From positions 1-58,121 of the forward strand of contig NVUX02000003.1 of assembly GCA_002402045.2 (NCBI GenBank): a stretch of DNA of 58,121 nt, written 5' to 3'. Below are positions 1-8,012 of this stretch, piece after piece. Below the pieces are notes generated by a model. That model was not told where the DNA came from. It saw only the letters and a list, made by a program, of their open reading frames with translations, and made no database searches. Position numbers and translations under genes: made by a program. Source of the DNA: Paracoccaceae bacterium. Lineage in GTDB: Bacteria; Pseudomonadota; Alphaproteobacteria; Rhodobacterales; Rhodobacteraceae. The first letter of the stretch is position 1; each line of letters opens with the position of its first letter.

Positions 1-63
1 CTGCACTTTCCATTAATATCACCTGCTCATTCTCCGCGCTCAAATACGCGGATGTTAACAAAA

Positions 64-113
64 CAAGTGGGTCAATTTTAAACGCCAATTACCCACCCAA
101 GTGGGTCAATTTT
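64..113. repeat. Direct repeats resembling an IS21-family end
   Basis: A 16-base unit (CAAGTGGGTCAATTTT) occurs at 64-79 and again at 98-113, a 34-base period. Tandem copies of a GTGGGTCA(A/G)TTTT-type unit are typical of IS21-family terminal repeats, so this is probably the tail of an insertion element whose body lies outside the window. Bases 1-63 hold no recognisable gene. The reading frame of the neighbouring VOC fragment begins right after the second copy, which fits an insertion there. The IS family name rests on memory of such ends, not on a transposase gene. Confidence 0.5.
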
Positions 114-115
114 GC

Positions 116-319
116 ATGCCTATTCACACGCAGGTAAGCTACGATATTCGCGGTGGCCTCAACCACATTGCGCTTGTGGTGGATGACCTTGACGCGGTTG
201 AAGCCCGCGTTATAAACGCCGGCCTCAAAACCTCAAACCACGGCGATTATGAGCCGGGTCGCCGGTTTTATTTCCACGACCATGATGATATCGAATTCGA
301 AATTGTCAGCTACGCCTAG
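116..319 (+). pseudogene. Truncated VOC-family (glyoxalase/dioxygenase) gene, C-terminal part
   Basis: The frame encodes a short C-terminal half of a vicinal-oxygen-chelate fold: GGLNHIALVVDDLD gives a beta strand carrying a His ligand candidate, and RFYFHDHDDIEFEIVSY matches the final strands where a Glu ligand usually lies. Complete VOC proteins are about 120-150 residues, and only about 68 remain here. The N-terminal half is missing and is replaced by the repeat-bearing IS-like end. An ATG at 116 or a GTG at 101 could start translation, but neither has a good ribosome binding site. The stop overlaps the end of the convergent gene by four bases. Probably a dead remnant; substrate unknown. 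Confidence 0.6.
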
Positions 320-891
320 TGCGGGTTTGCACCTGATGCCATCGCCCAATGATGGGGTTGGTGGTGCATGCCCGAAGCCATAATGCCGTAAAACCCGAGG
401 CCTTTGAGCATAGCGAAATCAGAGGCCTCAAACACCGTAACGCTCAGCGCCGCCCCGCCCGGAATTTCCACCGTGCTATAATTCCAACCATCCGCGCCGT
501 CCATCATGCCCGCATGCGCACCGGCCATTCGGCGAATGGCGCCAATCACATCACCTTCCCCTGAAATCGAAAACATGAGGCCGCCGTCAATTTCACTCGT
601 TACACTCTGTGAATCCATCGTCACAATATCCATGTCGCGCAGGTGGTCCCGCAGCCCGTCAATATCCACCATTGCCCAATCTGTGCTTGGGTCCGCTTGC
701 AGCGCTGCCACCACCTCGGCAATGGCCGAAAAGGCAGATTGCCCACCTTCAATCAGCGGCATGCCAGCATCCGCACCCATGCCCGCCATGGAGCTGGTCA
801 TCGCATCCGTATGCACCATGCCTTCGGTGTGGGCGGTTTGCGCAAGCGCGGGCGCAGCAAAAGCTGACATTACAAGAATTGTTTTGAACAT
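316..891 (-). CDS. Hypothetical periplasmic Met/His-rich protein
   Basis: The ATG at 891 is preferred over the upstream 939 start because AGAGGAAAACC lies directly before it and the product then begins with a clean signal peptide (MFKTILVMSAFAAPALAQ). The mature protein of roughly 170 residues is rich in Met and His, with clusters near the N-terminus (HTEGMVHTDAMTSSMAGMGA) and at the C-terminus (GMHHQPHHWAM), which suggests metal binding, perhaps copper. No family was recognised. It is divergent from a Crp/Fnr-type regulator only 54 bases away, so the two may share control. The metal-binding role is inferred from composition only. Confidence 0.7.
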   Translation of the reverse strand: MFKTILVMSAFAAPALAQTAHTEGMVHTDAMTSSMAGMGADAGMPLIEGGQSAFSAIAEVVAALQADPSTDWAMVDIDGLRDHLRDMDIVTMDSQSVTSEIDGGLMFSISGEGDVIGAIRRMAGAHAGMMDGADGWNYSTVEIPGGAALSVTVFEASDFAMLKGLGFYGIMASGMHHQPHHWAMASGANPH

Positions 892-944
892 TGGTTTTCC
901 TCTTTGATTTTTCATCGAGCATTGCACTTTGCACCCCAATAAAA

Positions 945-960
945 CATGATACCTATCATG
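945..960. promoter_or_regulatory. Palindrome over the regulator start codon
   Basis: CATGATA-CC-TATCATG is a perfect 7-base inverted repeat with a 2-base centre. It covers both possible start codons (946 and 958) of the Crp/Fnr-type gene and lies in the divergent promoter region. This placement would suit autorepression or start-site masking. No footprint is known, so the operator role is inferred. Confidence 0.4.
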
Positions 961-1500
961 CAGCCAGATTTTTTATCCCTTCTTTCCACCATCCGCTACC
1001 GAGAGCTACAGTTCGCGAGCCAAGAAACAGTGTTTGATATGGATGCCGAAGTCACCTCGCTTTTTGTGGTAAAATCAGGCCTAGTGCATTTAGTGCGCTT
1101 TAGGGAAGATGGCGGCATGGTGGTGCTTCAGCGCGCCGCTGCTGGAGGCGTTCTGGCAGAAGCGTCGGTATTATCAGATAGTTACCACTGCTCGGCCATT
1201 GCCGTACAGGCCAGTGTGCTTAAGGCCTACCCGCGCAAATCAGTGCAAAACCTGCTGGCAAAAACCCCCGATGCTGCCTTGGCCTATGCCCGTTTTTTAG
1301 CAGCCGAAATGCGCACGGCCCGCAAGCGCGCCGAGATTTTGGCCCTCAAAACCGTGGCTGAGCGGCTCACCGCATGGCTCACGTGGAATCACGGTCTTTT
1401 GCCCGCGCGTGGCGCGTGGCATCATGTGGCCGACGAGATAGGAATCAGCAAAGAAGCGCTTTATCGAGAGCTTTCCAAGCGGCGAAAACAAAAGGATTAG
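946..1500 (+). CDS. Crp/Fnr-family transcriptional regulator
   Basis: The product has 184 residues, shorter than typical Crp (about 210). The N-terminal two thirds form a cyclic-nucleotide-binding-like beta roll (around 25-105, including VVKSGLVHLVRFREDGGMVVL). A dimerisation helix (about 110-135) follows, then a short winged helix-turn-helix ending in ADEIGISKEALYRELSKRR. No Fnr-type N-terminal cysteine cluster is present, so an Fe-S oxygen sensor is unlikely. The start is either ATG 946 or ATG 958; neither has a clear Shine-Dalgarno and both sit in a palindrome. It ends 3 bases before the SDR gene, suggesting co-transcription with the downstream catabolic operon, which it may control. Confidence 0.8.
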   Translation: MIPIMQPDFLSLLSTIRYRELQFASQETVFDMDAEVTSLFVVKSGLVHLVRFREDGGMVVLQRAAAGGVLAEASVLSDSYHCSAIAVQASVLKAYPRKSVQNLLAKTPDAALAYARFLAAEMRTARKRAEILALKTVAERLTAWLTWNHGLLPARGAWHHVADEIGISKEALYRELSKRRKQKD

Positions 1501-1503
1501 ACC

Positions 1504-2244
1504 ATGCGACTGGCACGTAAAACAGCGATTGTTACCGGCGGCGGCTCCGGCTTTGGCGAGGGTATCGTCAAAAAATTCCATGACGAAGGCGCGATGGTGA
1601 TTGTAGTAGATATCGACCACGCCGCCGCCAAACGCGTGGCTGATCTTTATGATGGCATGGCGTTTCAGGCCGACGTTTCCAAAATGGAAGACTGGCAGGC
1701 CCTCGCGGCCCGTGTCCGCGATACGTTTGACGGCGTTGATATTCTCGTGAACAATGCGGGCATCACCCACCTACCAATGCCCATGGATGAGGTTTCCGAA
1801 GAGGAATTCGACCGCGTTTTGTCCGTCAACGCCAAGTCCGTTTTCCTTTCGGCCAAAACCATTGTGCCGATGATGAAGGACGTAAAGTCCGGCGTTATCC
1901 TTAACGTGGCCTCCACCGCTGGCGTTTCTCCCCGCCCAAATCTCAGCTGGTATAACGCGTCTAAAGGCTGGATGATTACCGCCACCAAAGCGATGGCCAT
2001 TGAGCTTGCCCCATTTGGCATCCGCGTCAACGCCATTAATCCCGTGGCCGGTGAAACCCCGTTGCTGCAAAAGTTCATGGGCGAAGATACCCCCGAAATC
2101 CGCGCCAAATTCATCTCCACCATTCCGCTCGGCCGCTTTTCCACCCCCGAAGACATGGCCAACGCCGCCTGCTTCCTCTGCTCAGACGAGGCCAGCATGA
2201 TCACCGGCGTTGCCATGGAAGTTGACGGAGGCCGCTGCATATGA
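1504..2244 (+). CDS. SDR-family NAD(P)-dependent oxidoreductase
   Basis: A classical short-chain dehydrogenase of 246 residues. The cofactor motif TGGGSGFG lies at 11-18, an acidic residue after beta 2 (VVDID, about 35-38) points to NAD(H), NNAG is at 83-86, and the catalytic triad is Ser137, Tyr150 and Lys154 (YNASK). The C-terminal GVAMEVDGG is typical of the FabG/glucose-dehydrogenase-like branch. Its last four bases overlap the start of the P1 peptidase, so it belongs to a translationally coupled four-gene set ending in MatB. The substrate cannot be read from the sequence; an alcohol or oxo-acid on the pathway feeding the amidase is a guess. Confidence 0.88.
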   Translation: MRLARKTAIVTGGGSGFGEGIVKKFHDEGAMVIVVDIDHAAAKRVADLYDGMAFQADVSKMEDWQALAARVRDTFDGVDILVNNAGITHLPMPMDEVSEEEFDRVLSVNAKSVFLSAKTIVPMMKDVKSGVILNVASTAGVSPRPNLSWYNASKGWMITATKAMAIELAPFGIRVNAINPVAGETPLLQKFMGEDTPEIRAKFISTIPLGRFSTPEDMANAACFLCSDEASMITGVAMEVDGGRCI

Positions 2245-3239
2245 AGGTAGGCGCGCGCAATCTCATCACCGATGTTAAGGGGCTTTATGTTGGCAACGCT
2301 GACGACGCCACGCTAAAATCCGGCAGCACCGTTTTGGTCGGTGATAAACCCTTCACCGCCGCCGTGTCCGTTATGGGCGGCGCCCCCGGCACCCGTGAAA
2401 CAGACATGCTCGCGCCTGATAAACTGGTCTCAGAAATTGACGCTATCGTGCTGTCTGGCGGCTCGGCTTATGGCCTAGATGCCGCCAGTGGTGTGATGGA
2501 TGGCTTGCGGGCGAAGGGCAGGGGGTTTCAGGTTGCGGAGGCCCTCATTCCGCTGGTGTCTTCAGCCATTTTGTTTGATCTTCTTAACGGCGGAAAAAAA
2601 GACTGGGTGCACAACCCATACCGCACCCTCGGGGTGCAAGCCCTAGAAAACGCTTCCGAAAACTTTTCGCTTGGCAGTATCGGTGCAGGCATGGGGGCAC
2701 TCTCAGGCACACTCAAAGGCGGGCTGGGCTCAGCGTCTATTGTGCTGGATAGTGGCCATACGGTTGGCGCGCTGGTTGCCTCCAATCCCTTCGGCGCTGT
2801 CGCCCATCAAAGCGGCCATTTCTGGGCGGCCCCGTGGGAGGTAGACGGCGAGTTCGGCGGCCTCGGCGTGGCCCCCATGGGCGACCCCCTCGCCAAGCCC
2901 GTCAGCTTCAAAATGCAAGGGTTTTCGGAAAAGGGTAACACCACCATCGCCATCGTTGCCACCGATGCGGTGCTCGATAAAGCCCAAGCCACCCGCATGG
3001 CGACCGTGGCCCAAGACGGCATGGCCCGCGCCATTTTGCCCAGCCACACACCGGTAGACGGAGACCTGGTTTTCGCCGCCGCCACCGGAGCCGTGCCGCT
3101 GACTGACACCGTGGTGGACCCGATGATGATCGGCCACGCCGCCGCCATCTGCCTGTCGCGCGCCATTGCCCGTAGTATCTTTGAAGCGACCCCCGCCGAT
3201 GGCGATATTCTCACCACATGGCAGCAAAAATATGGCTAA
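2241..3239 (+). CDS. P1-family peptidase (DmpA/NylC type, S58)
   Basis: A 332-residue Ntn-like hydrolase. Family signatures are ITDVKGLYVGN at the start, GGAPGTRETDML near 46-57, VLSGGSAYGLDAASGV near 70-84, and the auto-cleavage region KGNTTIAIVATDAVLD with Asn233-Thr234. In this family the precursor cleaves itself before the nucleophilic Thr or Ser, yielding alpha and beta chains. Known members act as aminopeptidases, beta-peptidyl aminopeptidases or amide and oligo-amide hydrolases. It overlaps the SDR by four bases and the amidase by eight, so the enzymes are probably made together. Two amide hydrolases next to each other suggest amide catabolism. Specificity is unknown. Confidence 0.88.
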   Translation: MKVGARNLITDVKGLYVGNADDATLKSGSTVLVGDKPFTAAVSVMGGAPGTRETDMLAPDKLVSEIDAIVLSGGSAYGLDAASGVMDGLRAKGRGFQVAEALIPLVSSAILFDLLNGGKKDWVHNPYRTLGVQALENASENFSLGSIGAGMGALSGTLKGGLGSASIVLDSGHTVGALVASNPFGAVAHQSGHFWAAPWEVDGEFGGLGVAPMGDPLAKPVSFKMQGFSEKGNTTIAIVATDAVLDKAQATRMATVAQDGMARAILPSHTPVDGDLVFAAATGAVPLTDTVVDPMMIGHAAAICLSRAIARSIFEATPADGDILTTWQQKYG

Positions 3240-4617
3240 TTTCACCGGCCCCACGCTCTGTGCGCTCACAGCGGTTGAGGTCCGCACCCTGCTAAAATCC
3301 GGTGAAATCTCGGCGCAAGACCTGCTCGACGCCGCTGATACCCGCGTCGAGCAAACCGAGCCACAGCAAAACGCCATGGTTACGCAATGCTTCCCCCGCG
3401 CCCGCGCGCGCATAAAACCCGATACGCTGCTTGGCGGCATTCCCATCGGCGTAAAAGACCTCACCGAGGTTGCAGGCGTTCGCACCACCTACGGCACCAT
3501 CGGCTTTAAAGACCATATCCCCAAAGCCTCCGACCCCCTCGTGCTGGCGATGGAAACCCACGGCGCACTGGTGGTAGGCAAAACCAATACCCCAGAAATG
3601 GGAGCAGGCGCCAACACCTTTAACGACGTTTTTGGCCCCACCGGCAACCCCCACAATCGCGCGCTCAATGCGGGCGGCTCCTCGGGTGGCGCGGCCTCAG
3701 GCCTCGCCACAGGGCAGGTTTGGCTCAGCCACGGGTCCGATTACGGCGGCTCGCTCCGCACCCCCGCAGCCTATTGCAATGTGGTCGGCCTGCGCCCCAG
3801 CCCCGGCAGAGCAGGGGGCAGCGGCACGGTGTTTGATACCCTCGGTGTGCAAGGCCCCATGGCCCGCAATGTTGCTGATTGCGCCTTGTTTCTAGATGCT
3901 ATGCAAGGCGTTGAAACCCCCATCAGCTTTCCCGCGCCCGCTACCAGTTTTTTGAGCGCGGTTGAAGCCGCGCCGGATACCATCCGCATCGGCTACATGC
4001 CTGATCTTTGCGGCCACGGCCCGGTGGAGGCCGACGTGTCGGACCTCCTGAGCGCAGCCCTGAACCAAGCCGAAAAATCCGGCTGCACGGTGGAGCAGGT
4101 GAACCTAAATACCGCAGGCATGGACCAAGCCTTTCGCGCCCTCCGCGCCCTTGCTTTTGCCACCACAGCGCTCAGCCTCCCCGCCGAAATTTCCCGCCAT
4201 TTCAAGGCCACCATCCAAGGCAATGCCGCCGATGCCGCCGCCCTTACAGCCAATGATCTTGCCAAAGCAACCCTCACGCGCACCCAGCTTTATCGCGACA
4301 CCACCGCGCTCCTCCAGCATTTTGACATCCTCGCTTTCCCCGTTGTTGGCCTAGGCCCGCTGCCCCGCGAAATCGAATTCCCCCCAGAGGTCAACGGCCT
4401 AAAATCGCGTGATTACCTCGATTGGCTTGGCTTCTCAAACCTCGCCACCCTCACGAGCCTCCCTGCGCTTTCGCTGCCTATCGGGCGCTTGCCAAACGGT
4501 ATGCCCATGGGCATTCAGCTCATCGGCCCCAACCGTGGCGAGGCCAAGCTCCTCAAATCGGCCCGCACCCTTGAGCGCATTTTCGATATAAATACCAGCC
4601 CCATAGACCCTTCATGA
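3232..4617 (+). CDS. Amidase-signature family hydrolase
   Basis: The start at 3232 is chosen because it overlaps the preceding stop (ATGGCTAA) and gives a standard amidase N-terminus; the frame is open further upstream inside the peptidase gene. The 461-residue product has the Ser-cisSer-Lys triad: Lys75 in GVKDLTEV, Ser151 in GGSSGG, and the nucleophile Ser174 in GSDYGGSLR. Such enzymes hydrolyse amides, ureido acids or (as GatA) Gln in tRNA amidation; no gatB or gatC is nearby, so GatA is unlikely. Coupling to malonyl-CoA synthetase by a 4-base overlap makes a malonate-releasing amide, such as malonamate or ureidomalonate, an attractive but unproven substrate. Confidence 0.88.
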   Translation: MANFTGPTLCALTAVEVRTLLKSGEISAQDLLDAADTRVEQTEPQQNAMVTQCFPRARARIKPDTLLGGIPIGVKDLTEVAGVRTTYGTIGFKDHIPKASDPLVLAMETHGALVVGKTNTPEMGAGANTFNDVFGPTGNPHNRALNAGGSSGGAASGLATGQVWLSHGSDYGGSLRTPAAYCNVVGLRPSPGRAGGSGTVFDTLGVQGPMARNVADCALFLDAMQGVETPISFPAPATSFLSAVEAAPDTIRIGYMPDLCGHGPVEADVSDLLSAALNQAEKSGCTVEQVNLNTAGMDQAFRALRALAFATTALSLPAEISRHFKATIQGNAADAAALTANDLAKATLTRTQLYRDTTALLQHFDILAFPVVGLGPLPREIEFPPEVNGLKSRDYLDWLGFSNLATLTSLPALSLPIGRLPNGMPMGIQLIGPNRGEAKLLKSARTLERIFDINTSPIDPS

Positions 4618-6023
4618 ACTATAGCGCAAACTACCTCGCCCACGCGCTACGCGCTAATTTGTCGCCAGACGCAACCTTCATCCAAGGCCCAACCCCGCTG
4701 ACTTATCGCGAATTTTGGCAAGGGGCCGAGCGCATGGCCGCCGCGCTTAATATTGCGCCGGGTGATCGGGTTGCCATGCAGGTTGAGAAATCAGTCGAGG
4801 CGCTCCAGCTCTATCTTGCGACCATCATAGCTGGCGGTATTCTCCTGCCGCTTAACCCCGCCTATACCCGCGCCGAAACGCTTTATTTTCTTCAAGACGC
4901 CACCCCCACGGTGTTTGTGACCGACACGCCAGACAACTGGCCCGTGGCCCGCGCGCTACCTCTGCGCGCGCTGCAAGCGCCCTATGGCGCGGGCCTTCAA
5001 CCTGTGGCGCGTGCGGCAAAAGACATTGCCGCAATTCTTTATACATCGGGCACCACCGGCCGCCCAAAAGGCACCATGCTCAGCCATCGCGCGCTGGCCA
5101 GCAATTCGCAAACTTTAGAAGATTATTGGCGCTTCACCTCTGATGACACCCTCATCCACGCCTTGCCAATTTTTCACACCCACGGCCTGTTTGTTGCCAC
5201 CAATGTCGCGCTTATGGCCGGAGCCTCGCTGGAGTTTCTCCCCAAATTTGACATAGATTCGATCTTGGAAGCCATGCCCCGCGCCACCACACTTATGGGT
5301 GTTCCCACGTTTTACACCCGCCTGCTTAAGGCAAAAAGCCTCGGCAAAGCGGCCACCAATATGCGCCTGTTTATCTCTGGTTCTGCGCCCCTGCTTGCCA
5401 GCACCCATAGGGAGTGGCTGGCCCGCACCGGCCACACGATACTTGAGCGTTATGGCATGACTGAAACCAACATGAACACCTCCAACCCCTATAATGGGGA
5501 GCGCCGCGCCGGCACGGTTGGTTTCCCGCTTCCGGGGGTGGAGCTGCGTATTTCCGCCCCAAAAGGTGAGATCGGCGCCATTGAGGTGCGGGGTGACAAC
5601 CTGTTTTCTGGCTATTGGAATATGCCCGAAAAAACCGCGGAAGATCTTCGGCCTGACGGATGGTTTATCACCGGAGACCTCGGCCAAATGGACGATGACG
5701 GCTATTTAACCATCGTTGGTCGCAGCAAAGACCTGATCATTTCGGGTGGCCTGAATGTTTATCCAAAGGATGTGGAAGCGGTTATTGATGCGCTGCCCGA
5801 GGTTTTGGAAAGCGCCGTTATTGGCCTGCCAGATGATGATATGGGCGAGCGAGTTATTGCTATTGTGGTGTTGAAATCGCCGATCACCAGCGACGCCATC
5901 CTCAAGACGGTCGGCAAAAAGCTGGCACGCTATAAATGCCCCCGCGAGGTTCGATTTATCAAAGAGCTTCCGCGTAATACTATGGGGAAAGTGCAGAAAA
6001 ACGAGCTGCGCAAGGGCGGCTAA
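4614..6023 (+). CDS. matB: Malonyl-CoA synthetase (MatB-like) acyl-CoA ligase
   Basis: An ANL-superfamily ligase of 469 residues, somewhat shorter than the usual 500. The ATP loop YTSGTTGRPKGT is at 143-154. The motifs HALPIFHTHGLFVATN and YGMTETNMNTSNPY are close to those remembered for MatB enzymes, which convert malonate, ATP and CoA to malonyl-CoA. The C-terminal lid carries GWFITGDLG, SGGLNVYP and the adenylation lysine in NTMGKVQK. It starts in the ATGA overlap with the amidase stop, as the last gene of the SDR-peptidase-amidase-MatB operon. It ends against the convergent acyltransferase with a 4-base overlap. Malonate specificity is inferred from motif likeness; a methylmalonate or other small acid is possible. 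Confidence 0.78.
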   Translation: MNYSANYLAHALRANLSPDATFIQGPTPLTYREFWQGAERMAAALNIAPGDRVAMQVEKSVEALQLYLATIIAGGILLPLNPAYTRAETLYFLQDATPTVFVTDTPDNWPVARALPLRALQAPYGAGLQPVARAAKDIAAILYTSGTTGRPKGTMLSHRALASNSQTLEDYWRFTSDDTLIHALPIFHTHGLFVATNVALMAGASLEFLPKFDIDSILEAMPRATTLMGVPTFYTRLLKAKSLGKAATNMRLFISGSAPLLASTHREWLARTGHTILERYGMTETNMNTSNPYNGERRAGTVGFPLPGVELRISAPKGEIGAIEVRGDNLFSGYWNMPEKTAEDLRPDGWFITGDLGQMDDDGYLTIVGRSKDLIISGGLNVYPKDVEAVIDALPEVLESAVIGLPDDDMGERVIAIVVLKSPITSDAILKTVGKKLARYKCPREVRFIKELPRNTMGKVQKNELRKGG

Positions 6024-6886
6024 AGGTCTGGCCGCGCCCAGCGTTTGTGCAGCCAATACCATTGCTCTGGGTGGGCGCGCACCTGCGTGCTCAGGCTGTC
6101 ATTTATCGCTTGGATCATCGCTAAAGGTTGGCCATGCACAATGGCTGGCTCTACAATCAATTGCACCTTACCTTGCGCATTAAGCGGCGCATAAACCGGC
6201 ACCATCAGCGCCCCGGTTTTCACCGCCAGCGTTGCCATAATGGATGAGCTCAGCGCTGGTTTTCCCATAAAATCAAGCACCTTGCCCTCGTTTACCCGCT
6301 GGTCCAGAAGCACGGTAATAATGCCGCCCGCCTTCAGGTGTTTCAGCATTTTACGTGTGCCATTTAGCCCGGTCTGAAACAGCCCCGCGCCCCCTACGGC
6401 CATAGCCTTGGCAAAATGCCGCTCAAAAATCGGGTTTCCGGCCTCACGGTAAATCGAGGCGCTTGGCATGCCCGCCCGCGAGAGCATCACCCTGATTGCC
6501 TCCCATTCGCCAAAATGCCCCGAGACCACAATCACCGGCTTTCCAGCGGCCTGCGCCGCCTTGATCTCGGCAAAAGCCTCTGGGGCCATCTCTACGCCGC
6601 TCAGTTTTTCGTGGTAATCTTTGCTGTAAAATAGCACCATAAAGCCGCGGCCTATATGGCGGCTGATCCGCTGCAAAAACCCCTTTTGCGCGGCCATCTC
6701 CGGCAGCACCAGCGCCACATTGTCCTCAATCCGCCGCCGTAGGCTCGGCACATGCCGCAGCGCAAAGCCAATGACCGCCCCGCCAATAGTGACCCGCCAC
6801 GCAAAGGGCAGGGGCCGCAGCGCCCATGGCAGCGCATAAATCAGCACCGCCTCAATGTAATGACGAAATTTTGTCTTGCGTTCCAT
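6020..6886 (-). CDS. LpxL/HtrB-family lysophospholipid/lipid A acyltransferase
   Basis: A 288-residue, inner-membrane-associated acyltransferase. A hydrophobic N-terminal region (about 12-45) is followed by the catalytic HX4E motif (SGHFGEWEA, His124 and Glu129) and the downstream blocks VLLDQRVNEGK and VPVYA, as in lipid A secondary acyltransferases. These add an acyl chain to Kdo-lipid IVA or related lipids. The gene is alone on its strand and convergent with matB. Which acyl chain it transfers cannot be told. Close relatives also include ornithine-lipid type O-acyltransferases, so the exact name is left open. Confidence 0.82.
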   Translation of the reverse strand: MERKTKFRHYIEAVLIYALPWALRPLPFAWRVTIGGAVIGFALRHVPSLRRRIEDNVALVLPEMAAQKGFLQRISRHIGRGFMVLFYSKDYHEKLSGVEMAPEAFAEIKAAQAAGKPVIVVSGHFGEWEAIRVMLSRAGMPSASIYREAGNPIFERHFAKAMAVGGAGLFQTGLNGTRKMLKHLKAGGIITVLLDQRVNEGKVLDFMGKPALSSSIMATLAVKTGALMVPVYAPLNAQGKVQLIVEPAIVHGQPLAMIQAINDSLSTQVRAHPEQWYWLHKRWARPDL

Positions 6887-6942
6887 ACCCCCCTGTCTAA
6901 TTCTTTTATCCAGCGGTGCCTACCGCGAAATTGAGAGGACAC

Positions 6943-7335
6943 ATGATAATTCTCGACATCTGGCGGTCTTATCGCAGCCTGCCGATCTGGGTGCAAATCT
7001 GGGTATTCGGTATTTTGGTGCCGGTTAACAGCGCCGCGGTTTTTTTCATCTTCCAGCCCTTCGGTGTCTGGGTGGCACTCCTCGCCATCGGCGCCATGCT
7101 TCCCAATATCGCCATCATGCTTTATGAGCGCGGCCTGTCAAAAATGATGGCCCTCCCGCATTTGCTGCCATGGAGCCTCCTCGTCTTCTGGCTTCTCATT
7201 GCCATGCCCCAAGGCAGCGCCACCTACATAGCTTATCTCTGGGTTCTGCTTGTCGTTGACACCATTTCCCTGGCCTTCGACATCCCCGACGCGCTGAAAT
7301 GGCGCAAGGGCGACCGTCGCGTCGCGGGCAAATAA
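6943..7335 (+). CDS. Hypothetical four-helix membrane protein
   Basis: ATG 6943 is chosen because GAGAGG lies 4 bases upstream and the product then starts just before the first hydrophobic segment. The 130-residue protein has about four membrane spans: VQIWVFGILVPVNSAAVFFI, FGVWVALLAIGAMLPNIAIM, LPWSLLVFWLLIAM and IAYLWVLLVVDTISLAF. It ends in a basic tail (KWRKGDRRVAGK), suggesting a cytoplasmic C-terminus. No family was recognised with certainty. It is convergent with infC, and a shared hairpin terminator separates the two. Confidence 0.7.
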   Translation: MIILDIWRSYRSLPIWVQIWVFGILVPVNSAAVFFIFQPFGVWVALLAIGAMLPNIAIMLYERGLSKMMALPHLLPWSLLVFWLLIAMPQGSATYIAYLWVLLVVDTISLAFDIPDALKWRKGDRRVAGK

Positions 7336-7360
7336 AAAACGCCCCGAAGGGCGCTTTTCT
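7336..7360. terminator. Bidirectional terminator between membrane gene and infC
   Basis: An A-run is followed by CGCCC (7340-7344), loop CGAA, GGGCG (7349-7353) and CTTTTCT. The stem reads equally on both strands and is flanked by A and T runs, so it can end both converging transcripts. Confidence 0.75.
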
Positions 7361-7910
7361 ATTTCTTAATCGGGTTAATCATCATAACCATCTGTCGGCC
7401 TTCCATCTTGGGCATACTGTCGACCTTGCCAATCTCGGCCGCCGTCACATCTGTCGCAACCCGTTCAAGCAGCCTGCGCCCAAGGTTCAGGTGCGCCATC
7501 TCGCGGCCTCTAAACCGCAGGGTCACCTTACACTTGTCGCCATTTTCCAAAAACTTAAACACATTGCGCATTTTCACTTCATAATCATTGGTATCGGTGT
7601 TTGGCCGGAACTTAACTTCCTTAACCTCAACGATCTTCTGATTCTTGCGCGCTTCGTTGTCTTTTTTCTGCTGTTCATATTTGAACTTGCCAAAATCCAT
7701 GATTTTGCAAACAGGTGGCTTAGCGTTGGGGGAAATCTCCACCAGATCAAGGCCAACTTCGTTAGCGAGCACCATGCCGCGCTCGGGCGTCACCACCCCG
7801 ATGTTTTCACCTTCAGCGCCAATGAGGCGGATTTCGTCTGCGCGAATGCGCCCGTTGGCGCGGGGGCCAGTATCGCGCTGCGGAGGCGCGTTGTGAGGTC
7901 TGCGAGCTAT
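7359..7910 (-). CDS. infC: Translation initiation factor IF-3, predicted AUA start
   Basis: IF-3 binds the 30S subunit and checks the start codon. The core is unmistakable ([56 protein letters not shown]). The first ATG/GTG/TTG in frame is the GTG at 7796, which would delete the conserved N-terminal domain. Continuing upstream, the frame reads [20 protein letters not shown] and then the standard [18 protein letters not shown]. It is closed by a TGA two codons before the ATA at 7910-7908. AAGGAC (7923-7918) stands 7 bases before that ATA, an ideal Shine-Dalgarno. I therefore start the 183-residue protein at ATA. In E. coli, infC uses AUU, which makes the gene self-repressing because IF-3 rejects non-canonical starts; the same logic is inferred here. 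Confidence 0.9.
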   Translation of the reverse strand: MARRPHNAPPQRDTGPRANGRIRADEIRLIGAEGENIGVVTPERGMVLANEVGLDLVEISPNAKPPVCKIMDFGKFKYEQQKKDNEARKNQKIVEVKEVKFRPNTDTNDYEVKMRNVFKFLENGDKCKVTLRFRGREMAHLNLGRRLLERVATDVTAAEIGKVDSMPKMEGRQMVMMINPIKK

Positions 7911-7917
7911 GGGTCAA

Positions 7918-7923
7918 GTCCTT
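7918..7923 (-). promoter_or_regulatory. Shine-Dalgarno that fixes the AUA start of infC
   Basis: AAGGAC on the minus strand, with a 7-base spacer (TTGACCC) before ATA 7910-7908. The spacer contains an in-frame TGA, so translation in this frame cannot begin further upstream. No other ribosome-binding site of this strength lies between here and the GTG at 7796. Confidence 0.75.
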
Positions 7924-8012
7924 AAATTGTGATCATTATGGCCATATCGGCCTGTTCTAGGTATTGGCGGGAAATTTCGTGCGGGTCAAGGCCCAAGGCG
8001 CATATGCCGCCC

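Noticed and set aside
3166-3231. Upstream extension of the amidase start
   Set aside because: The extra 22 codons lie inside the peptidase gene and lack a ribosome site; ATG 3232 gives a normal amidase start.
2730-3488. 252-codon minus-strand frame across the P1 peptidase and amidase
   Set aside because: Antisense to two motif-complete genes; rich in His, Gly and Ala and without family features.
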